Shown here in pieces: positions 49,216-57,956 of a DNA stretch of 64,000 nucleotides; positions within the stretch are counted from its first letter, which is position 1, and every line of letters starts with the position of its first letter. A program made the translations under genes and the position numbers. The stretch spans positions 1 to 64,000 of the forward strand of contig JAFRJX010000008.1 of NCBI GenBank assembly GCA_017432025.1, written 5' to 3'. The notes below the pieces were generated by a model. The model did not search any database. It saw only the letters and a list, made by a program, of their open reading frames with translations, and was not told where the DNA came from. Source of the stretch: Candidatus Saccharimonadota bacterium. GTDB taxonomy: Bacteria; Patescibacteriota; Saccharimonadia; Saccharimonadales; Saccharimonadaceae.

Positions 49216-52137
49216 ATGGAAGATTATAAGAATGAGGCATTAGAGGGGGAGATTTTTAGCAATGATAATGCCATACGCGTAAGAGGCGCGAGACAAAACA
49301 ATTTACATGATCTCGATGTGGATATTCCAAGAGATAAACTGGTGATTATCACGGGTTTGTCTGGTTCGGGTAAGTCGAGTTTAGCTTTTGATACGATTTA
49401 TGCAGAAGGACAGAGACGTTATGTCGAATCTTTGTCGTCTTATGCGAGGATGTTCCTTGGTATCATGGATAAACCGGATGTAGACTCAATTACAGGGCTT
49501 AGCCCAGCAATTTCGATTGATCAGAAATCAACCTCAAGGAACCCACGTTCAACTGTAGCAACGGTGACGGAAGTGTATGATTATTTGCGTCTCTTGTTTG
49601 CGCGTGTGGGTGTGCCACATTGTCCAGTTTGTCACAAAGAAGTGTCGAGAAGGACGGTGGATGACATCGTTAATGAAGTAATGAAGTTGCCGCTCGGGGC
49701 AAAACTCATGTTGCTTGCACCAATCGTGTCTTCGAAGAAGGGTGAGTTTCAACACATTCCGGAGCAATTCTCGGCGCGGGGATTCTCAAGAGCGAGAGTG
49801 GACGGAATAATTTATGCGTTAGATGAATTTCCAGAATTAAATAAAAACGAACGTCACGATATTGAAATTGTGGTGGATAGATTTGTACTGAGCCCTGAGC
49901 AACAGACGAGAATTTCGGGTTCGATTGAACAGGCACTTGAACTGGGCCAGGGAATTATTAAGCTTCTTAAGATTACGGATACCTCTACGGCGGTGGGAGA
50001 GAATCGTATTACGTCCGAGAATACAGAAGTATTAACTTATTCGCAGCGCTATGCTTGTCCGGATCATCCGGATGAACTAATCCCGGAACTTAGCCCGAGA
50101 CTATTCTCATTTAATGCACCGGAAGGCGCTTGTCCTACTTGTACTGGGTTAGGTTCTAGGATGGAAGTTGACCCAGGATTAGTCTTAAATGACAACCTCA
50201 CGATTGCAGAAGGCGGGATTCGCCCGTTTAACCGCGTGCAGCAAGATTCGTGGTGGCTCAAGAGATTGATGCAAGTTGGTATAAAACACGGATTTAATAT
50301 CTATACGCCGATTGGTGAGTTATCTGATGAAGTGAAACACATCATTCTTTACGGCACGGGCGATGAAAAGTATGAGATGAGAATTACGGGTTCCGGTAGA
50401 TTTGCCGATGGTACGAAGTATGAGACGACTTATGAAGGCGTGATTCCAACGCTCGAGCGCCGTTATAATGATCCGAAGATTTCGGAGTTTATGAAACATG
50501 ATATTGAAAGATTCATGCGGGTGAGAGAATGCCAGACTTGTCATGGGGCAAGGTTAAAACCAGCCGTGCTGGCTGTAACAGTGCATGATTTAAATATTGT
50601 AGATATGTGCAACCTAGATGTTGATGCGACACTTGAAGTTCTAAATCAAGATTTAGGATTTACGGAATCCGAAGAATTAATTGCAAAGCCAATTCTAAAG
50701 GAGATTCGTGAACGTGTGAAATTTATGCAGGATGTGGGGCTTGGCTATCTTGAGCTTGGCCGAGCAGCAAACACTTTGTCTGGTGGTGAAGCACAGAGAA
50801 TTAGGCTCGCCACGCAGATTGGTTCAGGACTTCAAGGGGTGCTTTATGTCCTCGATGAGCCGTCGATTGGTTTGCACCAGAGAGATAATAATAAGTTGAT
50901 TGCAACATTGAAACACTTACGTGATTTAAAGAATACAGTCTTAGTGGTGGAACACGATGAAGATACGATGTGGTCATCGGATTATATTATTGATATTGGT
51001 CCAGGCGCGGGCGTGAATGGTGGTAGGTTGGTAGCGGCGGGCACGCCAGAAGAAGTCGCGAAGAATCCAAATTCAATTACGGGCAAATATTTGTCTGGTG
51101 AGCTCACAATTCCGGTACCGAAGAAACGTCGTAAAGTTCGCGCTGGTCATGAACTTGTGGTAGTGGGCGCTAGGGAAAATAATCTTAAAAATATCGATGC
51201 GCATTTCCCACTGGGTGTGATGACGGTTGTATCGGGGGTGTCTGGTTCAGGTAAATCAACACTCGTAAATACTATCTTAGCCAATGAATTACTGGCAAGA
51301 CTGCACCGTGCACAAACAGTTTCTGGTACGCACGAAAAGATTGAAGGAATTGAAAAGATTAACAAGGTGATTGTAATTGATCAGTCGCCGATTGGCAGAA
51401 CGCCGCGTTCGAACCCAGCGACCTATACAGGTGTGTTTAATCAGATTCGTGAATTATATGCTTCGCAACCAGAGGCAGAAGTCCGCGGTTACAAAGCTGG
51501 TAGGTTCTCGTTCAACGTGAAGGGTGGTAGATGTGAGCATTGTCAAGGTGATGGCGTGAATAAGATCGAAATGCATTTTTTGCCGGATGTGTATGTAACT
51601 TGTCCGGCTTGTCATGGCAAACGCTATAATCACGAAGCACTCGAGATTAAATACAAGGGAAAAGATATTTCAGAAGTTCTCGATATGACAATCGATGAAG
51701 CGGTGGAATTCTTCAAAAATATTCCGTCGATTGCGCCGAAACTCCGCACGATTCAGGAAGTGGGCTTAGGTTACATCAGACTTGGCCAGCCAGCCACGAC
51801 TTTCTCGGGTGGTGAAGCACAACGTATTAAACTCGCAACCGAACTTTCACGCCGTTCGACAGGTAAGACGCTTTACATCTTGGATGAGCCAACTACTGGT
51901 CTGCATACGGATGATGTAAAGAGACTACTTACGATTCTCAATAAACTCGTGGATGGTGGTAACTCGATGATTATTATTGAACACAACTTACACGTAATTA
52001 AGAGTGCCGACTGGGTGATTGATATGGGTCCAGAGGGTGGCTTGAAGGGCGGTGAGATTTGTGCTGAAGGTACGCCAGAGGATCTCGCGAAGTCCGCAAA
52101 GACTCCAACTGGTGAGTATCTCAAAAAAATGTTATAA
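49216..52137 (+). CDS. uvrA: Excinuclease ABC subunit A
   Basis: UvrA finds bulky DNA lesions and loads UvrB. The 973-residue protein has two ABC units (TGLSGSGKSSLAFDTIYAEG near residue 45; VSGVSGSGKSTLVNTILANE near 675), zinc sites (CPVCHKEV, CPTCTGLG, CEHCQGDG...CPACHGKR), and the two LSGGEAQRI/FSGGEAQRI signatures. The ATG at 49216 is preferred over a TTG at 49201. ackA follows within 20 nt. Confidence 0.98.
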   Translation: MEDYKNEALEGEIFSNDNAIRVRGARQNNLHDLDVDIPRDKLVIITGLSGSGKSSLAFDTIYAEGQRRYVESLSSYARMFLGIMDKPDVDSITGLSPAISIDQKSTSRNPRSTVATVTEVYDYLRLLFARVGVPHCPVCHKEVSRRTVDDIVNEVMKLPLGAKLMLLAPIVSSKKGEFQHIPEQFSARGFSRARVDGIIYALDEFPELNKNERHDIEIVVDRFVLSPEQQTRISGSIEQALELGQGIIKLLKITDTSTAVGENRITSENTEVLTYSQRYACPDHPDELIPELSPRLFSFNAPEGACPTCTGLGSRMEVDPGLVLNDNLTIAEGGIRPFNRVQQDSWWLKRLMQVGIKHGFNIYTPIGELSDEVKHIILYGTGDEKYEMRITGSGRFADGTKYETTYEGVIPTLERRYNDPKISEFMKHDIERFMRVRECQTCHGARLKPAVLAVTVHDLNIVDMCNLDVDATLEVLNQDLGFTESEELIAKPILKEIRERVKFMQDVGLGYLELGRAANTLSGGEAQRIRLATQIGSGLQGVLYVLDEPSIGLHQRDNNKLIATLKHLRDLKNTVLVVEHDEDTMWSSDYIIDIGPGAGVNGGRLVAAGTPEEVAKNPNSITGKYLSGELTIPVPKKRRKVRAGHELVVVGARENNLKNIDAHFPLGVMTVVSGVSGSGKSTLVNTILANELLARLHRAQTVSGTHEKIEGIEKINKVIVIDQSPIGRTPRSNPATYTGVFNQIRELYASQPEAEVRGYKAGRFSFNVKGGRCEHCQGDGVNKIEMHFLPDVYVTCPACHGKRYNHEALEIKYKGKDISEVLDMTIDEAVEFFKNIPSIAPKLRTIQEVGLGYIRLGQPATTFSGGEAQRIKLATELSRRSTGKTLYILDEPTTGLHTDDVKRLLTILNKLVDGGNSMIIIEHNLHVIKSADWVIDMGPEGGLKGGEICAEGTPEDLAKSAKTPTGEYLKKML

Positions 52138-52155
52138 TTGTCTAAAGGAGAAATA

Positions 52156-53355
52156 ATGGCAACAAATATCACTAAAATTTTTCTAGTTTTGAATTCCGGT
52201 TCTAGTTCGGAGAAATTCTCACTTTATGAAGGGCAAGACGAAGTTTGTTCGCTTTACTTTGAAGGTGTAGAAATTGATGGTAAGAAGAAGTTTATCTGCA
52301 CGGTTTCAAAGGCCGATGGTTCAGAAGAAAAAGTGAATAAAACTTGGGATTCACTCAACGACGCATTTAAGGAAGCGAAGGCAATCTTTGAGAAGGAAGG
52401 ATTCATTAATGAATCACATCCACTCGATGGTATTTTGGTGAGGACGCCAGCGGCTGGTACTTATTTCTCAAAGCATCACATTGTAACTGAAGAAACGTTT
52501 GACGAACTTGAGAAAGCGAAGCTTACTTATCCATTACACGTGCCTGGCGCAATCCGGGGCGTAAAGAATGCACAGGAAGCATTTCCAGGAATTCCAGTTA
52601 TGACGATGAGCGATTCAGAAGCACTCACCCGTGATTCACGTCGTGATGCTGAGTATGCGTTGCCAAAAGAAATTATTGAAGAGTTTGATCTTGGCCGTTG
52701 GGGTGCACATGGTTCATCTTATGGCTATGTAATGGGCAAGGTTAAAGAACTTGGCATTCTTGAAAAGAAGATGGTGATTTGTCATCTTGGTTCTGGTTGT
52801 TCGGTAACTGGTTTTATTGATGGCGAACCGGCTTATACTTCAATGGGCGAAACACCACTGGAAGGTTTGATGTCCTCAACTCGTACTGGCTCGATTGACC
52901 CAACCGTGGGGGCACTGCTTGGTGAAAAACTGGGTGCCGCGGAGGCAATTAAGGTGATGAACAAAGTGTCTGGTCTCGTGGCACTGGCTGGCTCTTCGGA
53001 TATGCGTGAGATTATTTCTGGTCTTGAAGAAGGCGAAGAGAACGCAACGAAAGCCTACAACATGTTTATTGATGGTGTGGCTGGCAAGATTGGTGAATTT
53101 GCAGCCAAGATGGGCGGCATTGATGCAATTGTCTTTACAGCGACGATTGGCGAACGTTCGATTCCAGTACGTAATTCGATTATTACAAAGCTTGAATTCA
53201 TGGGCTTTAAGATTAAACAAGATGCGAAGCTTGATAAATCGAAGGGTTATGTAAACGTGGCGGAAGAAGGTTCGAAGCCAATCTATGTAATTCCGACCAA
53301 CGAAGCGGCCTACATGATTACTAAAGCTAGCGAGCTTGTTGACGCAATTAAGTAA
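52156..53355 (+). CDS. ackA: Acetate kinase
   Basis: AckA makes ATP from acetyl phosphate, a common energy step in fermentative CPR bacteria. The 399-residue protein has LVLNSGSSSEKFSLYE (with Glu where Lys is frequent), the VCHLGSGCSVTGFIDGE phosphate site, and AVTFTATIGERS-like end block IVFTATIGERSIPVRNSI. AAAGGAG lies before the ATG at 52156. The gene follows uvrA closely. Confidence 0.95.
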   Translation: MATNITKIFLVLNSGSSSEKFSLYEGQDEVCSLYFEGVEIDGKKKFICTVSKADGSEEKVNKTWDSLNDAFKEAKAIFEKEGFINESHPLDGILVRTPAAGTYFSKHHIVTEETFDELEKAKLTYPLHVPGAIRGVKNAQEAFPGIPVMTMSDSEALTRDSRRDAEYALPKEIIEEFDLGRWGAHGSSYGYVMGKVKELGILEKKMVICHLGSGCSVTGFIDGEPAYTSMGETPLEGLMSSTRTGSIDPTVGALLGEKLGAAEAIKVMNKVSGLVALAGSSDMREIISGLEEGEENATKAYNMFIDGVAGKIGEFAAKMGGIDAIVFTATIGERSIPVRNSIITKLEFMGFKIKQDAKLDKSKGYVNVAEEGSKPIYVIPTNEAAYMITKASELVDAIK

Positions 53356-53356
53356 A

Positions 53357-53932
53357 ATGGCTTTTAGAAACGATCAAGTATCGGAATTAGAAACGAATAA
53401 AATTCTGGAGCTGGCTAGAAAGTGTCTAGGCAGCTCTGGTGATTTCGTGGAGCTAGGTTGTTATAAAGGCGATACATCGCTTCTACTCGCGGAAATCTTA
53501 CAGGGAAGTGACCATATATTATATATATATGATTCTTTTGAAGGATTACCGGAGAAAACCGAAAAGGATCAGTCGGCGCTCGGTGAGGATTTTAAAGCTA
53601 AGGAATTATTTGTAACTAAAAGGGAAGTAAAGGAGAGATTCTTACGAGCGGGCTATAAACTTCCAGTAATCAAAAAGGCTTGGTTTAACGAGTTAGAGGG
53701 CCAGGATTTACCAGATAAAATTGCTTTCGCATTTCTAGATGGGGATTTTTATGAGTCAATTAGAGATTCTCTGAAACTAATTGATAAAAAGATGACGAAA
53801 AATGGAATCATTGTGATACATGATTATTTAAATCCGGCGCTTCCGGGGGTAAAAAGGGCCGTGGATGAATGGTTAACAAATAAACAGGTAAAGACAGAAA
53901 CTTTCCAGAGTATGATAATCATCAATGATTAG
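53357..53932 (+). CDS. TylF-type SAM-dependent methyltransferase
   Basis: The 191-residue protein has the SAM site FVELGCYKGDTSLLLAEILQ, ILYIYDSFEGLPEKTEKDQS and AFLDGDFYESIRDSLKLIDK, the pattern of TylF-like O-methyltransferases that use a metal ion. Its target, perhaps a sugar of the surface glycan, is inferred only from context. It starts 1 nt after the ackA stop. Confidence 0.82.
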   Translation: MAFRNDQVSELETNKILELARKCLGSSGDFVELGCYKGDTSLLLAEILQGSDHILYIYDSFEGLPEKTEKDQSALGEDFKAKELFVTKREVKERFLRAGYKLPVIKKAWFNELEGQDLPDKIAFAFLDGDFYESIRDSLKLIDKKMTKNGIIVIHDYLNPALPGVKRAVDEWLTNKQVKTETFQSMIIIND

Positions 53933-54494
53933 GTGTGGGATAACGGAGAAGAGGTTAAAGAATGCCCGTTTTAGAAAAACTGAAGAAACGATCCTAAGGG
54001 TCTTTTTTGAAGGGGAATGTAGGTGTATTTGCAGACTGGCCAAGAGAGCTGGGGTGCATCGGACGACAGTTTATTTTCATCATCATAGAGTAGCGGCGAT
54101 TCCGACTGATTATCAGCACTATATATTATATATGTATAAAAGGACGCTGAAACGGCTGATTAGTGGTGGGGATGGGAAGATTGAAACGGCATTTGAGATT
54201 TTATTAATCTTTATGATGCAGAATAAGAAGTTGTTTAAGGTGGCGCTTTATTTAGGTGACACGACAGTATATCGAAAAATGGTTTGGATGTTAAGGCCGC
54301 TAATTGAAAAAGCGATGGGGCTCCCGAAGAATTCGAAACGGATGTTTAATGTTTATACGGGCGAGATAGTGGAACTAATGGATGAATGGGGTAAAAAGGA
54401 CTATTCGGAAGAGGAAATGAAAACAGTTTTAAAGAATATTTTATATCTAACGAAGTCGCTCCGAACACGTCTTGCGCCGATTATGGAAAATTAG
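53925..54494 (+). CDS. TetR-like transcriptional regulator
   Basis: The 189-residue protein has an HTH (AKRAGVHRTTVYFHHHRVAA) and a helical C-terminal part, the TetR layout. Its stop codon lies inside the CIRCE operator of groESL. It overlaps the methyltransferase gene by 8 nt. I see no HrcA features, so it is not the CIRCE repressor. Ligand and targets are unknown. Confidence 0.72.
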   Translation: MIRCGITEKRLKNARFRKTEETILRVFFEGECRCICRLAKRAGVHRTTVYFHHHRVAAIPTDYQHYILYMYKRTLKRLISGGDGKIETAFEILLIFMMQNKKLFKVALYLGDTTVYRKMVWMLRPLIEKAMGLPKNSKRMFNVYTGEIVELMDEWGKKDYSEEEMKTVLKNILYLTKSLRTRLAPIMEN

Positions 54495-54517
54495 CACTCA
54501 ATGCTTTACAGTGCTAA
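54491..54517 (+). promoter_or_regulatory. CIRCE operator of groESL
   Basis: TTAGCACTC, 9-nt spacer, CAGTGCTAA: the consensus GAGTGCTAA arm has one change. It lies just before the -10 box TATAAT at 54527-54532, where HrcA bound to it would block transcription. hrcA is not in the window. Confidence 0.9.
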
Positions 54518-54558
54518 TTTTTGTGCTATAATAGGGGTAGAAAAAGGAGATAAAAGGC

Positions 54559-54807
54559 ATGAAACCATTAAAAGACAGAATCGTGGCCGTGGTAGAAAAG
54601 CCACTCGAAACGACTAAATCTGGAATCTTACTTGGTGAAGCAAAAGAAAAACCAGCATATGTGGTGGTAGAGTCAGTCGGTCCGGAAGTTAAAGATGTGA
54701 AAAAAGGTGACAAGATTATCTGTAAAGACTATTCAACGACGGAAATTAAAATGGACGGGAAGGAATACATCATCGTTAAAGAAGAAGATGTACTGGCCAC
54801 GTTGTAG
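54559..54807 (+). CDS. groES: Co-chaperonin GroES
   Basis: The 82-residue co-chaperonin starts MKPLKDRIVAVVEKPLETT and has the mobile loop TKSGILLGEAKEKP and KKGDKIICKDYS. It is shorter than typical GroES by about 10 residues. It caps the GroEL chamber. AAAGGAG lies before the ATG; groEL follows 14 nt after. Confidence 0.96.
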   Translation: MKPLKDRIVAVVEKPLETTKSGILLGEAKEKPAYVVVESVGPEVKDVKKGDKIICKDYSTTEIKMDGKEYIIVKEEDVLATL

Positions 54808-54821
54808 GAAAGGGAGTAAAA

Positions 54822-56438
54822 ATGGCAAAAAAGATCTATTACGAAGCAGAAGCTCGCGAAAAAGTATTATCGGGTGCGAAGCAATTATATGATGCAGTTA
54901 AGGTGACATTTGGTCCGAAGGGCAAGAATGTCATTATTGAAAAGGAATACGGTGCACCAGTGATTACGCATGATGGCGTAACGGTGGCAGAAGCCGTGGA
55001 ACTACCAAACAAGGATGAAAAACTCGGTGAAGCCGTGGGTGCGAAGCTCATCAAGACCGCAGCACAGAAACTCAACAAAGTGGCGGGTGATGGTACCACA
55101 ACTGTGACAGTTTTAACGTACAACATTTTGAATGAAGCGAATAAATTAATTGCTGCTGGCATGAATCCAATGGAACTCCGCCGTGGCATCGAAAAAGCCG
55201 GTGCGGAAATCGTGGCCGGAATCGAAAAGTCTGCTGAGCAAATTGAAGGTGATTCAAAGAAGGTCGCAGAGGTCGCCACGATCTCAGCCGGTGATGAAAC
55301 GATTGGTAAACTAATTGCCGAAGTGATTTCAAAGATTGGTAAGGATGGCGTGGTAACAGTGGAAGCCGGTCAAGGCCTCGAGATGGAACAGGAAATCGTC
55401 GAAGGCTTTAGCTATGACAAGGGCTATGCATCGGCGTTCTTCGTGACGGATGTAAATCGCCAAGAAGCGACTTTTGACAAACCACTCGTACTCGTGACGG
55501 ATAGGAAGATTTCCGCTGCGAACGATATTTTGCCACTGCTGGAAAAGTGTGCACAAGCCGGACGTAAGGATCTCGTGATTATTGCCGAGGAAGTCAGCGG
55601 TGAAGCGTTGTCGCTACTCGTGCTGAACAAACTCAAAGGTGTGTTTAACTCGCTAGTATTAAAGGCGCCAGCCTTTGGCGATAGACGTAAAGAAATCATG
55701 GAAGATATCGCGATTCTAACGGATGCAACGGTGGTATCGGCAGACAAGGGTTTGAAACTCGAAGAGGTGGGGCTTGAAGTGCTTGGCTCAGCCGCTAAGG
55801 TAATCGCGACGAAGGATGAAACGACAATTATTAAGGGCGCCGGTGATCAAAAGGAAGTCGCAAAGAGAATTGCTTTGATTCACTCACAAGCTGAAATGGC
55901 TCGCTCGGACTATGAACGCGAAGAATTTGAGAAGCGCGCAGCGGCACTGTCTGGCAAGGTGGCAGTGATTAAGGTTGGTGGTGCAACCGAAACCGAAATT
56001 GATGAAAAGAAATTCCGCGTGGATGATGCAGTGGCAGCCACGAAAGCCGCTCTGGCTGAGGGAATCGTGACTGGTGGTGGTGTGACGCTTGTGAATCTTG
56101 CGTCCAAGCTTTCCGAAGAAGATGCAGGTCACAGAATCGTGAAGAATGCGCTCAAGACTCCATTTATTCATATTGTGGAAAATGCTGGTCTTAATGCACA
56201 GGCTCTGCTTCACGAAGTGGAAAAGTCCACGAAGGAAGGCTATGGTGTTAATGTGATGGCTCCAGAAAAAGGCCTAATTGACCTCAAGAAAGCCGGTGTG
56301 ATTGATCCAGCAAAGGTAACGAAGGAAGCCGTGAAGAATGCAACTTCAATTGCCGCAACGGCAATTACGATGGGTGCATTAATTGTGGAAATCCCGGAAG
56401 AAAAACCAGCCGCTCCGGACATGGGCGGAATGTATTAA
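54822..56438 (+). CDS. groEL: Chaperonin GroEL
   Basis: The 538-residue chaperonin folds proteins with ATP and GroES. Marks are AVKVTFGPKGKNVIIEKEYG, DGTTTVTVLTYNIL, and the C-terminal PDMGGMY, a shortened form of the GGM repeat tail. It is expressed with groES from the CIRCE-controlled promoter. Confidence 0.98.
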   Translation: MAKKIYYEAEAREKVLSGAKQLYDAVKVTFGPKGKNVIIEKEYGAPVITHDGVTVAEAVELPNKDEKLGEAVGAKLIKTAAQKLNKVAGDGTTTVTVLTYNILNEANKLIAAGMNPMELRRGIEKAGAEIVAGIEKSAEQIEGDSKKVAEVATISAGDETIGKLIAEVISKIGKDGVVTVEAGQGLEMEQEIVEGFSYDKGYASAFFVTDVNRQEATFDKPLVLVTDRKISAANDILPLLEKCAQAGRKDLVIIAEEVSGEALSLLVLNKLKGVFNSLVLKAPAFGDRRKEIMEDIAILTDATVVSADKGLKLEEVGLEVLGSAAKVIATKDETTIIKGAGDQKEVAKRIALIHSQAEMARSDYEREEFEKRAAALSGKVAVIKVGGATETEIDEKKFRVDDAVAATKAALAEGIVTGGGVTLVNLASKLSEEDAGHRIVKNALKTPFIHIVENAGLNAQALLHEVEKSTKEGYGVNVMAPEKGLIDLKKAGVIDPAKVTKEAVKNATSIAATAITMGALIVEIPEEKPAAPDMGGMY

Positions 56439-56466
56439 AAAATAGCCCCTTCGGGGGCTATTTTTT
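56439..56466 (+). terminator. Rho-independent terminator of groESL
   Basis: AAAATAGCCCC, loop TTCG, GGGGCTATTTTTT, directly after groEL and before the convergent 56475 gene. Confidence 0.9.
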
Positions 56467-56474
56467 AAATGCAA

Positions 56475-57089
56475 TTACATTTTGTCGATTGATTCGACGA
56501 GATAGAGCAAAGCTTCAGCACGCTCAGTATCATCAGCAATTTCTTTAGCAGCAAGATAAGCTGGTTCAAGCACGGTGTAATCGTGCAAGTCATCAAAGAT
56601 GTTGCGATAGAAATTGAATTTCTGAGATGGATTCATGTTGAGATGATCAACGAGTGGAATCAAATCGCGGAGAGCGGCCTGCTTTACTTGACGAGTATCA
56701 AGACCTTGGGCGACAGGTGCTGGCTCAAAGGCTGGCATAACTGGAGTAGGAGCTGGTTCAAAGGCTGGCATAATTGGCTCTGGTGCTGGGGCTGGGGCTG
56801 GGGCTGGAACTTCGAGGCTTGGAATCGCAATCTCTTCGATCGGGGCAATTGGCTCTGGGGCAGGAGCAACCATCTCGACCGTCGGGGCTGGAGCAACTGG
56901 TGCTGGTTCTGGAGCAGGAAATGGTCCAATAGCTTCGGCGAGTTCGCCAGTATCACCTTCTGGTACTGAAGAAGGAGCTGCGACCGGGTCAGAAAAAACC
57001 GGGTCTTGGTTAGTCGTATTTGCGATGTCGTCGATTGCTTTTTGCAGATCGTTGTCTGCAGGTTGATTTTGGTCCATTATTTTGCCCAC
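56475..57089 (-). CDS. Pro/Ala-rich acidic protein, unknown
   Basis: The 204-residue protein begins with a polar region, has a long Pro-Ala-Glu tract with repeated PAPEP-type units (about residues 40-130), and ends in a helical domain (LIPLVDHLNMNPSQKFNFYR and onward). No signal or membrane segment is seen. The GTG start at 57089 has a TATAAT box 6 nt upstream, the same spacing as other leaderless genes, so I keep it over the ATG four codons later. Function is unknown. Confidence 0.72.
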   Translation of the reverse strand: MGKIMDQNQPADNDLQKAIDDIANTTNQDPVFSDPVAAPSSVPEGDTGELAEAIGPFPAPEPAPVAPAPTVEMVAPAPEPIAPIEEIAIPSLEVPAPAPAPAPEPIMPAFEPAPTPVMPAFEPAPVAQGLDTRQVKQAALRDLIPLVDHLNMNPSQKFNFYRNIFDDLHDYTVLEPAYLAAKEIADDTERAEALLYLVESIDKM

Positions 57090-57095
57090 CTTTAC

Positions 57096-57101
57096 ATTAT
57101 A
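57096..57101 (-). promoter_or_regulatory. Leaderless -10 box before a GTG start
   Basis: TATAAT on the minus strand, 6 nt before the GTG at 57089. Confidence 0.6.
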
Positions 57102-57128
57102 CTTATGATTAATTTTAGCACAGATTTT

Positions 57129-57596
57129 TTATATACGCAAGAAATTTACGATTTTATCTAGGAAATCCAGCTTTACTTCTTCCATTGGCAAGTGATTGCC
57201 GAGCATATCAACAATCTCTTCGCCGCTACCTTTCGGGAAATAAACTTTCACACTGAGACCAAGACGTTTCTTTGGGATGAGGATGGCAGAGTAGTGATTG
57301 CCTTCTTTTAAAATGCCAAAAGCGCGGAAGTTTTCGTAAGGATGATTGATATTGCCTTCGGTAAGGCCTTTATTATCGAGCTTGTATTTAATTTTGCGCG
57401 GCGGACGAAGTGAGAAAACAAGAATAGTGATAACAATCACAATGACGAGGGCAAGGAAAGTCCAGCCACGATAGATAATTGCAACAGTTGAAAGACCACC
57501 GGCAACTAAAAATAGTCCAATATACCAGAGAACATTGTGATCTTTCACAATGTATTCTTCGGCTTCCCAAGAGACCGGTTGCAATGTCTTAACCAT
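57129..57596 (-). CDS. Small membrane protein with two helices, unknown
   Basis: The 155-residue protein starts with VSWEAEEYIVKDHNVLWYIG, has two adjacent helices (about residues 24-62) and a C-terminal beta-rich domain of about 90 residues (RKIKYKLDNKGLTEGNINHP) that may be PH-like. It is near the pilin/VirB6-like genes and might belong to that system, but no shared motif shows this. It has its own promoter. Confidence 0.75.
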   Translation of the reverse strand: MVKTLQPVSWEAEEYIVKDHNVLWYIGLFLVAGGLSTVAIIYRGWTFLALVIVIVITILVFSLRPPRKIKYKLDNKGLTEGNINHPYENFRAFGILKEGNHYSAILIPKKRLGLSVKVYFPKGSGEEIVDMLGNHLPMEEVKLDFLDKIVNFLRI

Positions 57597-57602
57597 AAGG
57601 TG

Positions 57603-57608
57603 ATTATA
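57603..57608 (-). promoter_or_regulatory. Leaderless -10 box
   Basis: TATAAT on the minus strand, 6 nt before the ATG at 57596. Confidence 0.65.
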
Positions 57609-57653
57609 GCATGTTTTACAAAAAAGTGCTAAATGTGATAGAATAGCTTAGAT

Positions 57654-57746
57654 GGAGGGTTACCCAAGTGGCTGAAGGGGACGGTTTGCTAAATCGTTAG
57701 GCTGGGGCAACCTGGCGCGGGAGTTCGAATCTCCCACCCTCCGCCA
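57654..57746 (+). tRNA. tRNA-Ser, anticodon GCT
   Basis: Acceptor GGAGGGT/ACCCTCC, D-arm CCCAAGTGG, anticodon stem ACGGT/ATCGT with a G-U pair around loop TTGCTAA, long variable arm, TTCGAAT T-loop, discriminator G and encoded CCA. It reads AGC and AGU. A TAGAAT box lies a few nt upstream. Confidence 0.95.
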
Positions 57747-57765
57747 AGCTTTTCTAGATAATAAT

Positions 57766-57819
57766 AACACTAGTTTTTCGAAGACAGTTCGGAAAGTCTT
57801 CTCAAAACTAGTGTTATTT
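57766..57819. repeat. Intergenic palindromic element, copy C
   Basis: AATAACACTAGTTTT is inverted as AAAACTAGTGTTATT. Between them are the TC/TC internal loop and GAAGAC/GTCTTC around AGTTCGGAAA. Compared with copies A and B both stem strands changed together (GGAGAC to GAAGAC, GTCTCC to GTCTTC). Confidence 0.9.
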
Positions 57820-57905
57820 TTATCTTGGAAGTCGGAAAGTGTCCTCGGAACTAGTGTTATTTTTATCTTGGAAGTCGGAAAGTCTTCTCAAAACTAGTGT
57901 TATTT
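57790..57905. repeat. 43-bp tandem units (right arm of copy C repeated)
   Basis: The word CGGAAAGT recurs at 57790, 57833 and 57876, a fixed 43-bp period. Each unit holds the right arm (TCTTCTCAAAACTAGTG or a diverged form) plus TTATTTTTATCTTGGAAGTC. The middle unit has GTCCTCGGAACTAGTG. The units touch, without spacers, so this is not a CRISPR array. Confidence 0.9.
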
Positions 57906-57944
57906 TTATTCTAATGCATACTTGTCGAAGATTGGTATATGTGG

Positions 57945-57950
57945 TATAAT
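57945..57950 (+). promoter_or_regulatory. Leaderless -10 box
   Basis: TATAAT, 6 nt before the ATG at 57957. Confidence 0.7.
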
Positions 57951-57956
57951 AAGGGT

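Noticed and set aside
53925-54494. HrcA as CIRCE repressor
   Set aside because: The protein is short and TetR-like, without the HrcA layout.
57790-57905. Possible CRISPR array
   Set aside because: The 43-bp units are contiguous, with no unique spacers, and no cas genes are present.
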